64,000 bases of DNA from NCBI GenBank assembly GCA_040506895.1, contig JBEVVY010000001.1:3766539-3830538 (forward strand). Reading direction: 5' to 3'. Position numbers and translations under genes: made by a program. Position 1 is the stretch's first letter; each line of letters begins with the position of its first letter. Of this stretch, positions 1 to 7,903 are shown one piece after another. The notes under the pieces are model-generated. The model was not told where the DNA came from. It saw only the letters and a program-made list of their open reading frames with translations, and did no database searches. This DNA comes from Sedimenticola_A sp040506895 (lineage in GTDB: Bacteria; Pseudomonadota; Gammaproteobacteria; Chromatiales; Chromatiaceae).

Positions 1-1
1 G

Positions 2-766
2 GCCGCCTCCGCCGTGGGCGAGATCATTGCCGATGGGATCATCCCCGCGGGCCTGGAGATGATGGACGGCCTGGCGATCCGGGCAGCGGAGGACTTTGTC
101 CACGCGGGCTACCCCAGGGATGCAGCGGCGATACTGCTGTGTGAACTGGATGGCAGCAACGAAGAGGTGTCCGAGCACGTGATGCGTGTGCGCCAACTGC
201 TGCTGGATCGTGGCGCCACCGAGGTGCGCACCGCCCGGGACGAGGAGGAGCGCATCCGGTTCTGGAAAGGGCGCAAATCGGCCTTTCCCGCCGTGGGACG
301 GCTGGCCCCCGACTACTACTGCATGGATGGCACCGTACCCCGCAAGCGGCTGCCGGAAGTGCTCACCGGCATCAGCGAACTTTCCAAACAGTACGACCTG
401 CCGGTGGCCAATGTATTTCATGCCGGCGACGGTAACCTGCACCCGCTGATTCTCTATGATGCAAACCGCCCGGGTGAACTGAAACGGGCTGAAGACCTGG
501 GGGCGGAGATCCTCGAGCTGAGCGTTCGGGTGGGCGGTACGATCACCGGCGAGCACGGTGTCGGACACGAAAAGATTCACCAGATGTGCGTTCAGTTCAC
601 CCCCGAAGAGCTGGAGCAGTTCAGGCGCGTAAAGGCGGCATTCGACCCGGAGGGGCTGTTGAACCCCGGCAAGGCGATACCCCGTCCACGCCAGTGCTCG
701 GAGTACAAGACCCTGGGACAAGAGACCCTGACCTCGCCGAGTCAGCGTGAGGGGGCAGGGCAATGA
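2..766 (+). CDS. glcD: Glycolate oxidase FAD-linked subunit GlcD, 3' part
   Basis: This is the C-terminal 254 residues of the FAD-linked subunit of glycolate oxidase, which oxidises glycolate to glyoxylate and passes electrons to the respiratory chain with GlcE and GlcF. The reading frame is already open at the window edge, so the 5' half is missing. The visible part is the FAD-oxidase C-terminal domain, with the conserved HAGDGNLHP and GEHGVG segments and a typical ending (FDPEGLLNPGKAIP). A D-lactate dehydrogenase paralogue would look similar, but the glcE and glcF genes that follow without a gap settle the assignment. The stop overlaps the glcE start by four bases (ATGA). Confidence 0.93.
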   Translation, partial: AASAVGEIIADGIIPAGLEMMDGLAIRAAEDFVHAGYPRDAAAILLCELDGSNEEVSEHVMRVRQLLLDRGATEVRTARDEEERIRFWKGRKSAFPAVGRLAPDYYCMDGTVPRKRLPEVLTGISELSKQYDLPVANVFHAGDGNLHPLILYDANRPGELKRAEDLGAEILELSVRVGGTITGEHGVGHEKIHQMCVQFTPEELEQFRRVKAAFDPEGLLNPGKAIPRPRQCSEYKTLGQETLTSPSQREGAGQ

Positions 767-1830
767 GTATCTCCAGGGATCTGACCCAGGATCTGCAGCA
801 GGCGGTGGTGGATGTCGCCGGGAAGGGTGGATCCGTATCTCTCACCGGCGGTGGCAGCAAGGCATTCTACGGTCGCTCCTGCGAGGCGGAGCCGCTGGAT
901 GTCAGTGGGCACCGCGGCATCATCAACTATGAGCCGAAGGAGCTGGTGATCACGGCACGGGCCGGTACACCTCTCGCGGAGATCGAGGCTGCCCTGGCTG
1001 AACAGGGGCAGATGCTCGCTTTCGAACCGCCCTATTTCGGTGACACTGCCACCCTTGGTGGTACGGTCGCCTGTGGTCTTTCCGGACCCCGCCGGCCCCA
1101 TGCCGGCTCGGCACGGGACTTTGTCCTGGGCTGTCATATCATCAATGGCCTGGGCCAGGCGCTGCATTTCGGCGGCGAGGTGATGAAGAACGTGGCGGGA
1201 TACGATGTATCGCGCCTGATGTGCGGTGCCATGGGTACGCTCGGTCTGATGTTGGATATCAGCCTCAAGGTGCTGCCACGGCCCGTGCAGGAGATCACCC
1301 TGGTACAGGAGCGAAGCGAAGCGGATGCCATCCGCCTGATGAACCTGTGGGCCGGCAAGCCCTGGCCCATCAGTGCCGCCAGTTACGATGGCCTGAAACT
1401 CCATGTGCGTCTCTGTGGATCACCCAAGGGGGTGGAGGCGGCCTGTGGTCGCATCGGTGGAGAACGGTTGGAGGAGAGCAGCCGTTTCTGGAAAGGGCTG
1501 CGTGAACATCAGCTCGGTTTCTTTGATGCTTCCGTTCCCCTGTGGAGACTCTCGGTCGCTCCCGAGACCGGGCCGATGGGTCTCCAGGGCAAACAGTTCA
1601 TCGACTGGGGTGGTGCCCAGCGCTGGCTGCTCAGCGATGCCAGGGCGGATGAGGTCAGGACTGCAGCGGCCCGTGCCGGTGGACATGCATTGCTGTTCCG
1701 GGGTGGCGATCGCGAGGGGGATGTCTTTCATCCCCTGCCGGAACCTGTCATGGGGCTGCACCGCACCCTGAAACAGGCCTTCGACCCGAAGGGCGTCTTC
1801 AATCCAGGCCGGCTGTACAGGGAGCTCTAA
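763..1830 (+). CDS. glcE: Glycolate oxidase FAD-binding subunit GlcE
   Basis: A 355-residue FAD-binding (PCMH-type) subunit of glycolate oxidase, normal in length for GlcE. The N-terminal half has the dinucleotide-binding segment (LTGGGSKAFYG, then PKELVITARAGTPLAEIE) and the GDTATLGGTVACGLSGPRRP loop. The C-terminus ends FDPKGVFNPGRLY, the same ending type as GlcD. It overlaps glcD by four bases and glcF by one base (TAATG), so the three genes are translationally coupled. GlcE is thought to form the membrane-associated complex with GlcD and the iron-sulfur subunit GlcF. Confidence 0.93.
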   Translation: MSISRDLTQDLQQAVVDVAGKGGSVSLTGGGSKAFYGRSCEAEPLDVSGHRGIINYEPKELVITARAGTPLAEIEAALAEQGQMLAFEPPYFGDTATLGGTVACGLSGPRRPHAGSARDFVLGCHIINGLGQALHFGGEVMKNVAGYDVSRLMCGAMGTLGLMLDISLKVLPRPVQEITLVQERSEADAIRLMNLWAGKPWPISAASYDGLKLHVRLCGSPKGVEAACGRIGGERLEESSRFWKGLREHQLGFFDASVPLWRLSVAPETGPMGLQGKQFIDWGGAQRWLLSDARADEVRTAAARAGGHALLFRGGDREGDVFHPLPEPVMGLHRTLKQAFDPKGVFNPGRLYREL

Positions 1831-3050
1831 TGCAGACGTCGCTCCCGGAAGAGATTCTCAATACACCCCAGGGCCAGGAGGCAGATCGCATACTGCGCAG
1901 CTGTGTCCACTGTGGTTTCTGTACTGCAACCTGTCCCACCTACCAGCTGCTGGGAGACGAGCTGGACGGACCTCGCGGGCGCATCTACCTGATCAAACAG
2001 CTGCTGGAGGGAGGGCGTGTCACCGAGCGAACCCAGCGGCATCTGGACCGCTGTCTTACCTGTCGTGCCTGTGAGACCACCTGTCCATCGGGTGTCCGTT
2101 ATGCACGGCTGCTGGATATCGGTCGGCAGCAGGTGGCACAGCGGGTAGGGCGGCCCACGGGACAGCGTCTTCTGCGTTGGGCCATTCGCAAGACAGTGCC
2201 CTATCCGGGGCGTTTTGCACTCCTCCTGCGGCCTGCCCAGTGGCTGCGTCCCCTGTTGCCGGAGAGGCTGCGTCGAAGGGTACCGGTCTCCCATTCTCGA
2301 GGAGAGAGCGTCGATCCGGTCCATCCGCGCCGGATGCTCGTACTCGAAGGGTGCGCGCAGTCGGTGGCGACACCCGGTACCAACGCCGCCGCCGCACGCG
2401 TGCTGAATCGTCTCGGTATCTCGCTGGTGTCATCGCCTTCGGCCGGTTGCTGTGGTGCGGTGGATCTTCACATGGGTGCCGAGGATGATGGACTGGGGCA
2501 TGTGCGCAGAAACATCGATGCCTGGTGGCCGGAGATCGAAGCGGGTGCCGAGGCCGTGGTGATTACCGCTTCCGGCTGCGGTGCCCAGGTGAAAGAGTAC
2601 GGTGAGTTGCTCGGGAATGATCCTGAATACGCCGAAAAGGCGAGGCGGATTTCGGAAATGGCGCGGGATCTGGGAGAGGTTCTGATCGCGGAGGATCTTT
2701 CAACGCTTGCCCATGAGGTCAAGCCGGAGAGGGTGGCGGTTCACCGCCCCTGCACACTTCAGCATGCCCAGCAGCTGCCCGACGTGGTGGAACAGATTCT
2801 TGAACGGCTTGGATTCGATCTGGCCGATACCCGGGACAAACATCTCTGTTGCGGGTCGGCGGGTACCTACTCGATTCTGCAGCCGGAGATCAGCAGCGAG
2901 CTGCGCAGTAACAAGCTCAAAGCACTGACGATCGACTCTCCGGACCTTATCGTGACTGCCAACGTGGGTTGTCAGCTCCATCTCTCGGCAGGTTCGGACC
3001 TGCCCGTCAGCCACTGGATAGAGCTGCTGGACAGGTCCCTCGACCGATAG
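1830..3050 (+). CDS. glcF: Glycolate oxidase iron-sulfur subunit GlcF
   Basis: A 406-residue iron-sulfur subunit. Two ferredoxin-type 4Fe-4S motifs lie near the N-terminus (CVHCGFCTATCP, about residue 26, and CLTCRACETTCP, about residue 74). Two CCG-type cysteine-rich domains follow (GCCGAVDLH and CCGSAGTYS), as in GlcF and the heterodisulfide-reductase-like subunits. It should relay electrons from the GlcD flavin to the quinone pool. The start codon overlaps the glcE stop. No clear terminator follows; a small gene converges from the other strand three bases downstream. Confidence 0.93.
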   Translation: MQTSLPEEILNTPQGQEADRILRSCVHCGFCTATCPTYQLLGDELDGPRGRIYLIKQLLEGGRVTERTQRHLDRCLTCRACETTCPSGVRYARLLDIGRQQVAQRVGRPTGQRLLRWAIRKTVPYPGRFALLLRPAQWLRPLLPERLRRRVPVSHSRGESVDPVHPRRMLVLEGCAQSVATPGTNAAAARVLNRLGISLVSSPSAGCCGAVDLHMGAEDDGLGHVRRNIDAWWPEIEAGAEAVVITASGCGAQVKEYGELLGNDPEYAEKARRISEMARDLGEVLIAEDLSTLAHEVKPERVAVHRPCTLQHAQQLPDVVEQILERLGFDLADTRDKHLCCGSAGTYSILQPEISSELRSNKLKALTIDSPDLIVTANVGCQLHLSAGSDLPVSHWIELLDRSLDR

Positions 3051-3053
3051 GGC

Positions 3054-3323
3054 TCAGGCCCGGTACTGCTGCTCTTCCAACCTGACCACCGTCAGTGCCA
3101 GCAGGCGTGCTGCAATGGCCTGGCTGGAGGCGATCTCCTCGTGATAATCGACCTGTTCGAGAAGGAGTTCCAGGGCGCTTTGAAGGACCACGGGTAGGTT
3201 GTCTATGAAATCGTACGGATCCAGGTTGCCTGCGGGTTGCTCCTGCCTGCATTTCTGAATCAGCTGATCCGCCCCGAAACGTGGCAGGTGCTCGCTAATA
3301 TCTGTGATGTTGCTTGGCTTCAT
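3054..3323 (-). CDS. Small hypothetical protein (89 aa)
   Basis: The open frame could start further upstream, at 3470. The ATG at 3323 is preferred because an AGAGGG ribosome site sits a few bases before it and the extra 49 residues look non-coding. The product is acidic and largely helical by appearance, with no cysteine cluster, signal peptide or membrane segment. Nothing in it identifies a family. It is transcribed towards glcF and its stop nearly touches the glcF stop, so the two genes converge. Confidence 0.55.
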   Translation of the reverse strand: MKPSNITDISEHLPRFGADQLIQKCRQEQPAGNLDPYDFIDNLPVVLQSALELLLEQVDYHEEIASSQAIAARLLALTVVRLEEQQYRA

Positions 3324-3504
3324 GATGCCCTCTTCAATCGTGCCTGTTGCGTTTAGACCGGTTGCAAGATCCGCTTTGCGGGGTCTTCCGGCAATCTGGA
3401 TACAGCTGTTGCCGATGAAGATAGCGGGGGTTGGGCTATCAAAATGATGCGCGAAGATTAAGCGGTTCAATTCTCCAGGTCAAGTACTGTTAATTCCTAT
3501 TTGC

Positions 3505-3568
3505 CTGTTTTTTAAAGAAAATTCCTAGCGATCCGCTGGGAATCAATTAAATGCATTCTAAAAAACAG
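3505..3568. repeat. Nested inverted repeats upstream of the GGDEF-EAL gene
   Basis: Outer arms CTGTTTTTTA (3505-3514) and TAAAAAACAG (3559-3568) are perfectly complementary. Inside them a second hairpin, ATTCCTAGCG with CGCTGGGAAT and loop ATC (3521-3543), pairs over ten positions with one T-G wobble. The structure lies between a minus-strand gene and a plus-strand gene that diverge, so it could be an operator or an RNA leader. No T-run follows it in a position typical of a terminator. Confidence 0.5.
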
Positions 3569-3687
3569 TCGTCTTGGGTGGCCCAGGATCAGCGCCCCTT
3601 TTCACCAAACGCTCCACTTGCATTAGGACTTAAAATCGTTCAGTGTTGGGTAAGGATAGGAAGTTAATTCTATTTGTCAAGGCTGGC

Positions 3688-6540
3688 ATGGCAGATTGCA
3701 GAGAGGGTCACAATTCTGCGATGCCTTCCAGAAAAAATAACAAGGATAAATGCGGCATGAGTGGAAAGAGGGCATTTTTCGAAACGGAATCAAACGAATT
3801 GCGTCACCGCGTCAACGGGTTTCTGAAGACGCTATTGCCTTTGACCCTCCTGCTTGGCGTGCTGGCCCTCGGCTATGGTGCTTTTCAGAGTAACAACTGG
3901 GCCGAGAACCAACGTGTCAGGGAGCGGATGAATATTGACCTGGGTGCCATCGCCGTCACCCAGGAACTCGACAGTGTCTACTCGGATCTGCTGGTACTTG
4001 CGCGGCACAATCGGTTTACGAAAGGGGTGACGCCCCAGTTGGAGCAATACCTGAAAGTCTTCTCCGAGGAGAAGGGGCTGTATGACCAGATCCGTCTCTT
4101 GAGCCTGGATGGCAACGAGATCCTGCGTGTCGATTACCTGCAGGGTGAAGCGCTCATCAGAAAGCGTTCGGAACTGCAGAACAAGGCCGGCCGCTACTAC
4201 TTCAAGGAGGGAACCCTTCTGCAGAAAGGGGAGGTGTATATCTCGCCTCTCGATCTCAACATGGAATCGGGAATGATCGAGTATCCCCATAAACCGATGA
4301 TTCGCTTCGTAACCCCGCTGTTCGATGTCGCAGGTAAAAAACAGGGGCTGATGATACTCAACTACTCTGCCTCACGCCTGCTGGAACGTTTCCGTTCGGT
4401 TGTGGTGAATATTTCTGACCACAGCATGATCGTCAACAGGGACGGTTACTGGCTGAGCCACCCGGACAGCAGCAGGGAGTGGGGTTTCATGTTCGGCAGA
4501 GAGGATCGGTTTGCGGTTGAAAACGGTGAACAGAGCTGGCGGCAGGTTATCTCCTCGGCTGAGGGGCAGTTCGATACAGACAATGGACTGGTGACCTTCA
4601 GCACGGTCTGGCCTCTGAAGTCGGTGCGTAACAGAATCACCGCATCCCCCTCATCAGGCATTACCGCGAGACAGGACTACATAGATGGTTACTACTGGAA
4701 GATTATCTCCCATCTACCCAAAGCCTCCTTCGACATTGCACGTAACGAGACGCTGACGCAGATATTCATTGTTTTGGTACCAATCTACCTGGTTTCGATC
4801 GTCATCAGCTGGATACTTGCCCGTTACAAGGTGGAGCGCAGACGGGCCGGATCGGAGTTGCGATTGGCAGCGAGCGTCTTCGAGCATATGTCTGAAGGTA
4901 TCCTTATCACCGACCGGAAGGCCATTATCCGTTCAGTAAACCCCGCGTTTACCCGCATAACCGGCTATGAGCGTTGCGAGGCCGTTGGCCAGACGCCTTC
5001 GATACTTCAATCGGGACGACATGGCCCCGGTTTCTACCGTGAAATGTGGGCCAAGTTGTCAGGGCAGGGCAGCTGGGAGGGGGAACTGTGGAATAAGAGA
5101 AAGAGTGGAGAGTTCTACCCGGAACGGCTCTCGATAGTCGCAATCCGACAGCCCGGCACTGAAATGGTAACGGCCTACGCTGCACTGCTACGCGATATAT
5201 CCGTTGAAAAGAGCCTGCAGGATCAGCTGGTCAGGCATGCCCACTACGATAACCTGACCGGATTGGCCAACAGGTTGCTCTTCAAAGACAGGCTCAACCA
5301 GGCGATGACTGAATCCCAGAGGCGGGGTGATCTCTTCGCCCTGATGTTTATCGATCTCGACCGTTTCAAATCCATCAACGATACCTTCGGGCATGATGCG
5401 GGTGACGAGGTGCTGCGCCAGGTAGCCTCACGCATTGGTAAGGCGGTCAGGAAATCGGATACCGTGGCACGCCAGGGAGGGGATGAATTTATTGTGATCC
5501 TGAAAAATATCAGGCGAACGGATGATGCACGTATCGTGGGGGGGAATCTCGTCCACATCATTGAAGAGCCTGTGTCGTATGCAGGCCACGAGCTTGTCGT
5601 GGGAGCGAGCATCGGCATCACTGTCTATCCGGCAGATGGGGATAATGTCGATACCCTGCTGCAGAACGCTGACATCGCAATGTACCAGTCGAAACAGGAT
5701 GGTAGGTCCTCATTTCATTTCTTCTCGGACCACATGAACAGCCTGGTGAAGGTGAAGCTTGAAATTGAGCATGAGCTGCGCAAAGCTATTGGAAACGGCC
5801 AGTTGTCTCTCCACTATCAACCCATAGTCGACATCGAGACGCAGACTGTTATCTCAGCGGAAGCCTTGTTGAGATGGACGCATCCCGAGATGGGTGATAT
5901 CAGTCCGGGCGTGTTCATTCCTGTGGCTGAAGAGAGCGGTATTATCGGACAGATCGGTGACTGGGTATTCAGAGAGACCGCAAGGCAGATCAGGGCGTGG
6001 GTCGACCAGGGGGAGCCCAGGATAAGGATTTCTGTGAATCTTTCCTGCTGTCAGTTGCACCTTGGCTTCGGCAGTGATCACGTGGCAGGCATACTTGATG
6101 AATACCAACTGACAGGTGAAGACATCACCTTCGAGATAACCGAGACCACCATGATGGAAAACAGCGAGGCTTCCCTGGCGTGGATGGCCTCTTTTCGGGA
6201 ACTCGGCAGCGAACTCTCCATAGATGACTTTGGAACCGGATACTCATCGCTGGGGTATCTCAAGCGTTTTCCGGTCAATAACGTCAAGATCGATCGCTCT
6301 TTCATTCAGGGCATCACCACGGACAGGGAAGACCAGACACTTACCCGGGCGATTATCGCCATGGCGGAAAGCCTGGGCCTGGGTGTCATTGCGGAAGGCG
6401 TGGAGAACCAGGGGCAGCTAGAAATGCTCGAAAAGATGGCTGGGGGGCGCATCAGGATACAGGGCTTTCACTTCTCCAAACCGCTCCCCGCAGATGAATT
6501 TATTGAATTCACCCGCTTGTTCAACTCCAGGGTGGTCTGA
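3688..6540 (+). CDS. Membrane sensor PAS-GGDEF-EAL c-di-GMP protein
   Basis: A c-di-GMP enzyme of about 950 residues. In order: a cytoplasmic N-terminus; a membrane helix (LLPLTLLLGVLALGYGAF); a periplasmic Cache-like sensor of roughly 290 residues; a second helix (IFIVLVPIYLVSIVISWIL); a PAS domain (ASVFEHMSEGILITD...); a GGDEF domain with intact GGDEF at about residues 597-601; and an EAL domain with EALLRW (from 725), DDFGTGYSS and AEGVE intact. Both cyclase and phosphodiesterase signatures are complete, so net activity cannot be predicted. The start is uncertain: a GTG at 3643 and an ATG at 3757 are in frame. The ATG at 3688 is chosen because AAGG lies five bases upstream. Confidence 0.9.
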   Translation: MADCREGHNSAMPSRKNNKDKCGMSGKRAFFETESNELRHRVNGFLKTLLPLTLLLGVLALGYGAFQSNNWAENQRVRERMNIDLGAIAVTQELDSVYSDLLVLARHNRFTKGVTPQLEQYLKVFSEEKGLYDQIRLLSLDGNEILRVDYLQGEALIRKRSELQNKAGRYYFKEGTLLQKGEVYISPLDLNMESGMIEYPHKPMIRFVTPLFDVAGKKQGLMILNYSASRLLERFRSVVVNISDHSMIVNRDGYWLSHPDSSREWGFMFGREDRFAVENGEQSWRQVISSAEGQFDTDNGLVTFSTVWPLKSVRNRITASPSSGITARQDYIDGYYWKIISHLPKASFDIARNETLTQIFIVLVPIYLVSIVISWILARYKVERRRAGSELRLAASVFEHMSEGILITDRKAIIRSVNPAFTRITGYERCEAVGQTPSILQSGRHGPGFYREMWAKLSGQGSWEGELWNKRKSGEFYPERLSIVAIRQPGTEMVTAYAALLRDISVEKSLQDQLVRHAHYDNLTGLANRLLFKDRLNQAMTESQRRGDLFALMFIDLDRFKSINDTFGHDAGDEVLRQVASRIGKAVRKSDTVARQGGDEFIVILKNIRRTDDARIVGGNLVHIIEEPVSYAGHELVVGASIGITVYPADGDNVDTLLQNADIAMYQSKQDGRSSFHFFSDHMNSLVKVKLEIEHELRKAIGNGQLSLHYQPIVDIETQTVISAEALLRWTHPEMGDISPGVFIPVAEESGIIGQIGDWVFRETARQIRAWVDQGEPRIRISVNLSCCQLHLGFGSDHVAGILDEYQLTGEDITFEITETTMMENSEASLAWMASFRELGSELSIDDFGTGYSSLGYLKRFPVNNVKIDRSFIQGITTDREDQTLTRAIIAMAESLGLGVIAEGVENQGQLEMLEKMAGGRIRIQGFHFSKPLPADEFIEFTRLFNSRVV

Positions 6541-6561
6541 ACTGCTCGTTCTGTCCCAACG

Positions 6562-6963
6562 CTACATCATGTCGTTCAGGTAATTGCCCAAAGCCATGTC
6601 GGCGCCATAGATATGCCCCGTCAACCAGTGTTCCAGAAACTGGATCTCTTCGCCGGATAATTCTGCCGCTTTTTTCAGGAACTCCTGCTGCAGCTCTTTT
6701 GCACTTTCGATCAGTTCCTGGTGCTCTGACTTGTGTTCCTGGAAATCCTCGTAACCGTGCTTGAGCATCAACCGCTCTTCATGCTTGAAGTGCCAGACGG
6801 TGCAACTTATCAGCTCTTCGAGCACCGCTTCGATATAACTTGCGGTGTCTCCACTCGCTATCGAGTGCTTGAGAATATTGAACAGCTCCACGAGCCTGCG
6901 ATGATCCTCATCGATCTCATCGATGCCGACACTGAGTGTGTTGTCCCAAACCAGATCTTTCAC
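6562..6963 (-). CDS. Bacteriohemerythrin
   Basis: A 133-residue single-domain hemerythrin, which binds O2 reversibly at a non-haem di-iron site. The iron ligands are visible in order: His in EDHRRL, His and Glu in HFKHEE, the pair in HKSEH, and His and Asp in HWLTGHIYGAD. Length and ligand spacing are normal for bacteriohemerythrins, which are proposed to supply or scavenge O2 in microaerobic bacteria. It converges with the GGDEF-EAL gene, 21 bases apart. An FNR-like palindrome lies about 60 bases upstream of the start and suggests oxygen-responsive control. Confidence 0.93.
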   Translation of the reverse strand: MKDLVWDNTLSVGIDEIDEDHRRLVELFNILKHSIASGDTASYIEAVLEELISCTVWHFKHEERLMLKHGYEDFQEHKSEHQELIESAKELQQEFLKKAAELSGEEIQFLEHWLTGHIYGADMALGNYLNDMM

Positions 6964-7021
6964 AGTCCTTCTCCTGATACTGCCACCCTAACAATTTAAC
7001 CCCTGCGAGCAACGAGTCTCC

Positions 7022-7035
7022 TTGATTTGACTCAA
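7022..7035. promoter_or_regulatory. FNR/Anr-like box upstream of bacteriohemerythrin
   Basis: TTGAT-TTGA-CTCAA matches the FNR/Anr consensus TTGAT-N4-ATCAA at 9 of 10 positions. It is 59 bases upstream of the hemerythrin start codon on the minus strand. That distance fits an activator site for a promoter in the 5' leader. No clear -10 hexamer was assigned. Function is inferred from the match and the oxygen-binding product. Confidence 0.45.
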
Positions 7036-7331
7036 GATAAGGTCGACTCCGGTGCCGCATAACCCGTTCAGATTCTTTTTTGTGTCAGTTTTTTTTACAG
7101 ATGGGCAAAACCTGGTAGATCACCTTTCCCATAACTTTTTGATTTATTGGGGATGTATCTTTTTGGTACGTAATATGCATCGTTAGTTATACCTTGTGAA
7201 AAAGAGAGTACGTAAGGTTGCCGGAGGAGCAAGGAGATCTTGGCAGCCGGCAGAGATTCATTGAACTGATCTATAAAGTCTCTGCAGGAACTGTTTTAGC
7301 AGGAACAAAAAGGTCTTTAAGGAGAGAAGTA

Positions 7332-7403
7332 ATGGCAACTTTTAGTGCGTATTGCTGGCCCGACCGGCCTGATCCGGAACCTGTGCCCAATCCTCTTCTA
7401 TGA
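7332..7403 (+). CDS. 23-residue small peptide ORF
   Basis: A 24-codon frame starts ATG at 7332 and is preceded by TTTAAGGAG with seven-base spacing, one of the strongest ribosome sites in this window. The peptide begins MATFSAYCWP, continues with a proline- and aspartate-rich stretch (DRPDPEPVPN) and ends PLL. It has one Cys next to Trp-Pro and five prolines. A rho-independent terminator begins 40 bases after the stop, so the ORF sits in a short transcript of its own. It could be a modified-peptide precursor, a leader peptide, or part of a dual-function RNA. I do not recognise the family. Confidence 0.4.
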   Translation: MATFSAYCWPDRPDPEPVPNPLL

Positions 7404-7442
7404 ATTAGGCAAGGGTGTGCAATCCTGATAGGCACCGTAATC

Positions 7443-7472
7443 ACCCCGTCCATCGTGGCGGGGTTTTTCTTT
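7443..7472 (+). terminator. Rho-independent terminator after the small ORF
   Basis: ACCCCG pairs with CGGGGT around a ten-base loop and is followed by TTTTTCTTTT. It ends the transcript carrying the 23-codon ORF. The rest of the stretch 7473-7651 shows no ORF or structure that I can support. Confidence 0.7.
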
Positions 7473-7651
7473 TCTCACCCTGCAGCCAGGCCGTTGATCC
7501 CTACTTTTACCCTTTACCATTGCCAGGTACCCCTGGCCGGCCTGGGTCCAGTTTTGTCTCTCTCTGCGCTTATCCATGGGCACATGATAGGGCGGAGGGA
7601 AGCTCAAGCCGTGAGCCTGTCGGTTCTTCGGTGGTCTGCATGCCACGAATG

Positions 7652-7688
7652 AAAAAGGGCTTACAGGAAAACCTGTAAGCCCTTGTTT
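7652..7688 (-). terminator. Terminator downstream of the tRNA-Leu remnant
   Basis: A perfect 13-bp stem (AAGGGCTTACAGG with CCTGTAAGCCCTT) has a four-base loop. Read on the minus strand it is followed by a T-run. It directly follows the 3' end of the tRNA-Leu remnant at 7695-7720, as expected for the original tRNA transcription unit. This marks the stretch as ancestral backbone. Confidence 0.8.
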
Positions 7689-7694
7689 CGATTA

Positions 7695-7720
7695 TGGTAC
7701 CGAGGGCCGGACTCGATCCG
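7695..7720 (-). pseudogene. 3' end remnant of a tRNA-Leu gene (left island edge)
   Basis: Read on the minus strand this holds the last half of a T-arm (CGG, loop ATCGAGT, CCGGC), the acceptor strand CCTCGGT, the discriminator A and an encoded CCA. The rest of the tRNA is absent: upstream sequence is unrelated AT-rich DNA. It is followed by a strong terminator. It is probably the displaced 3' end of the tRNA-Leu gene whose 5' half lies about 27.8 kb away at 35493-35535. The region 7721-7903 between it and the first IS holds no gene that I can support. Confidence 0.65.
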
Positions 7721-7903
7721 TTATATATGGCCACTGGCAAACTCACCGATAAATATAGTTCCGGTGAATATTTCATATTATTAAGCAAGCAACGGAAGTT
7801 AGAAAGGTATGCAATCAGCATTTTTAGTAGAAAATCAATATGCACCATGTTGCGTATTGGGGGGGTTTGGTGCCGAATTAGTGTTAATCTGTAGGAATCT
7901 AGA

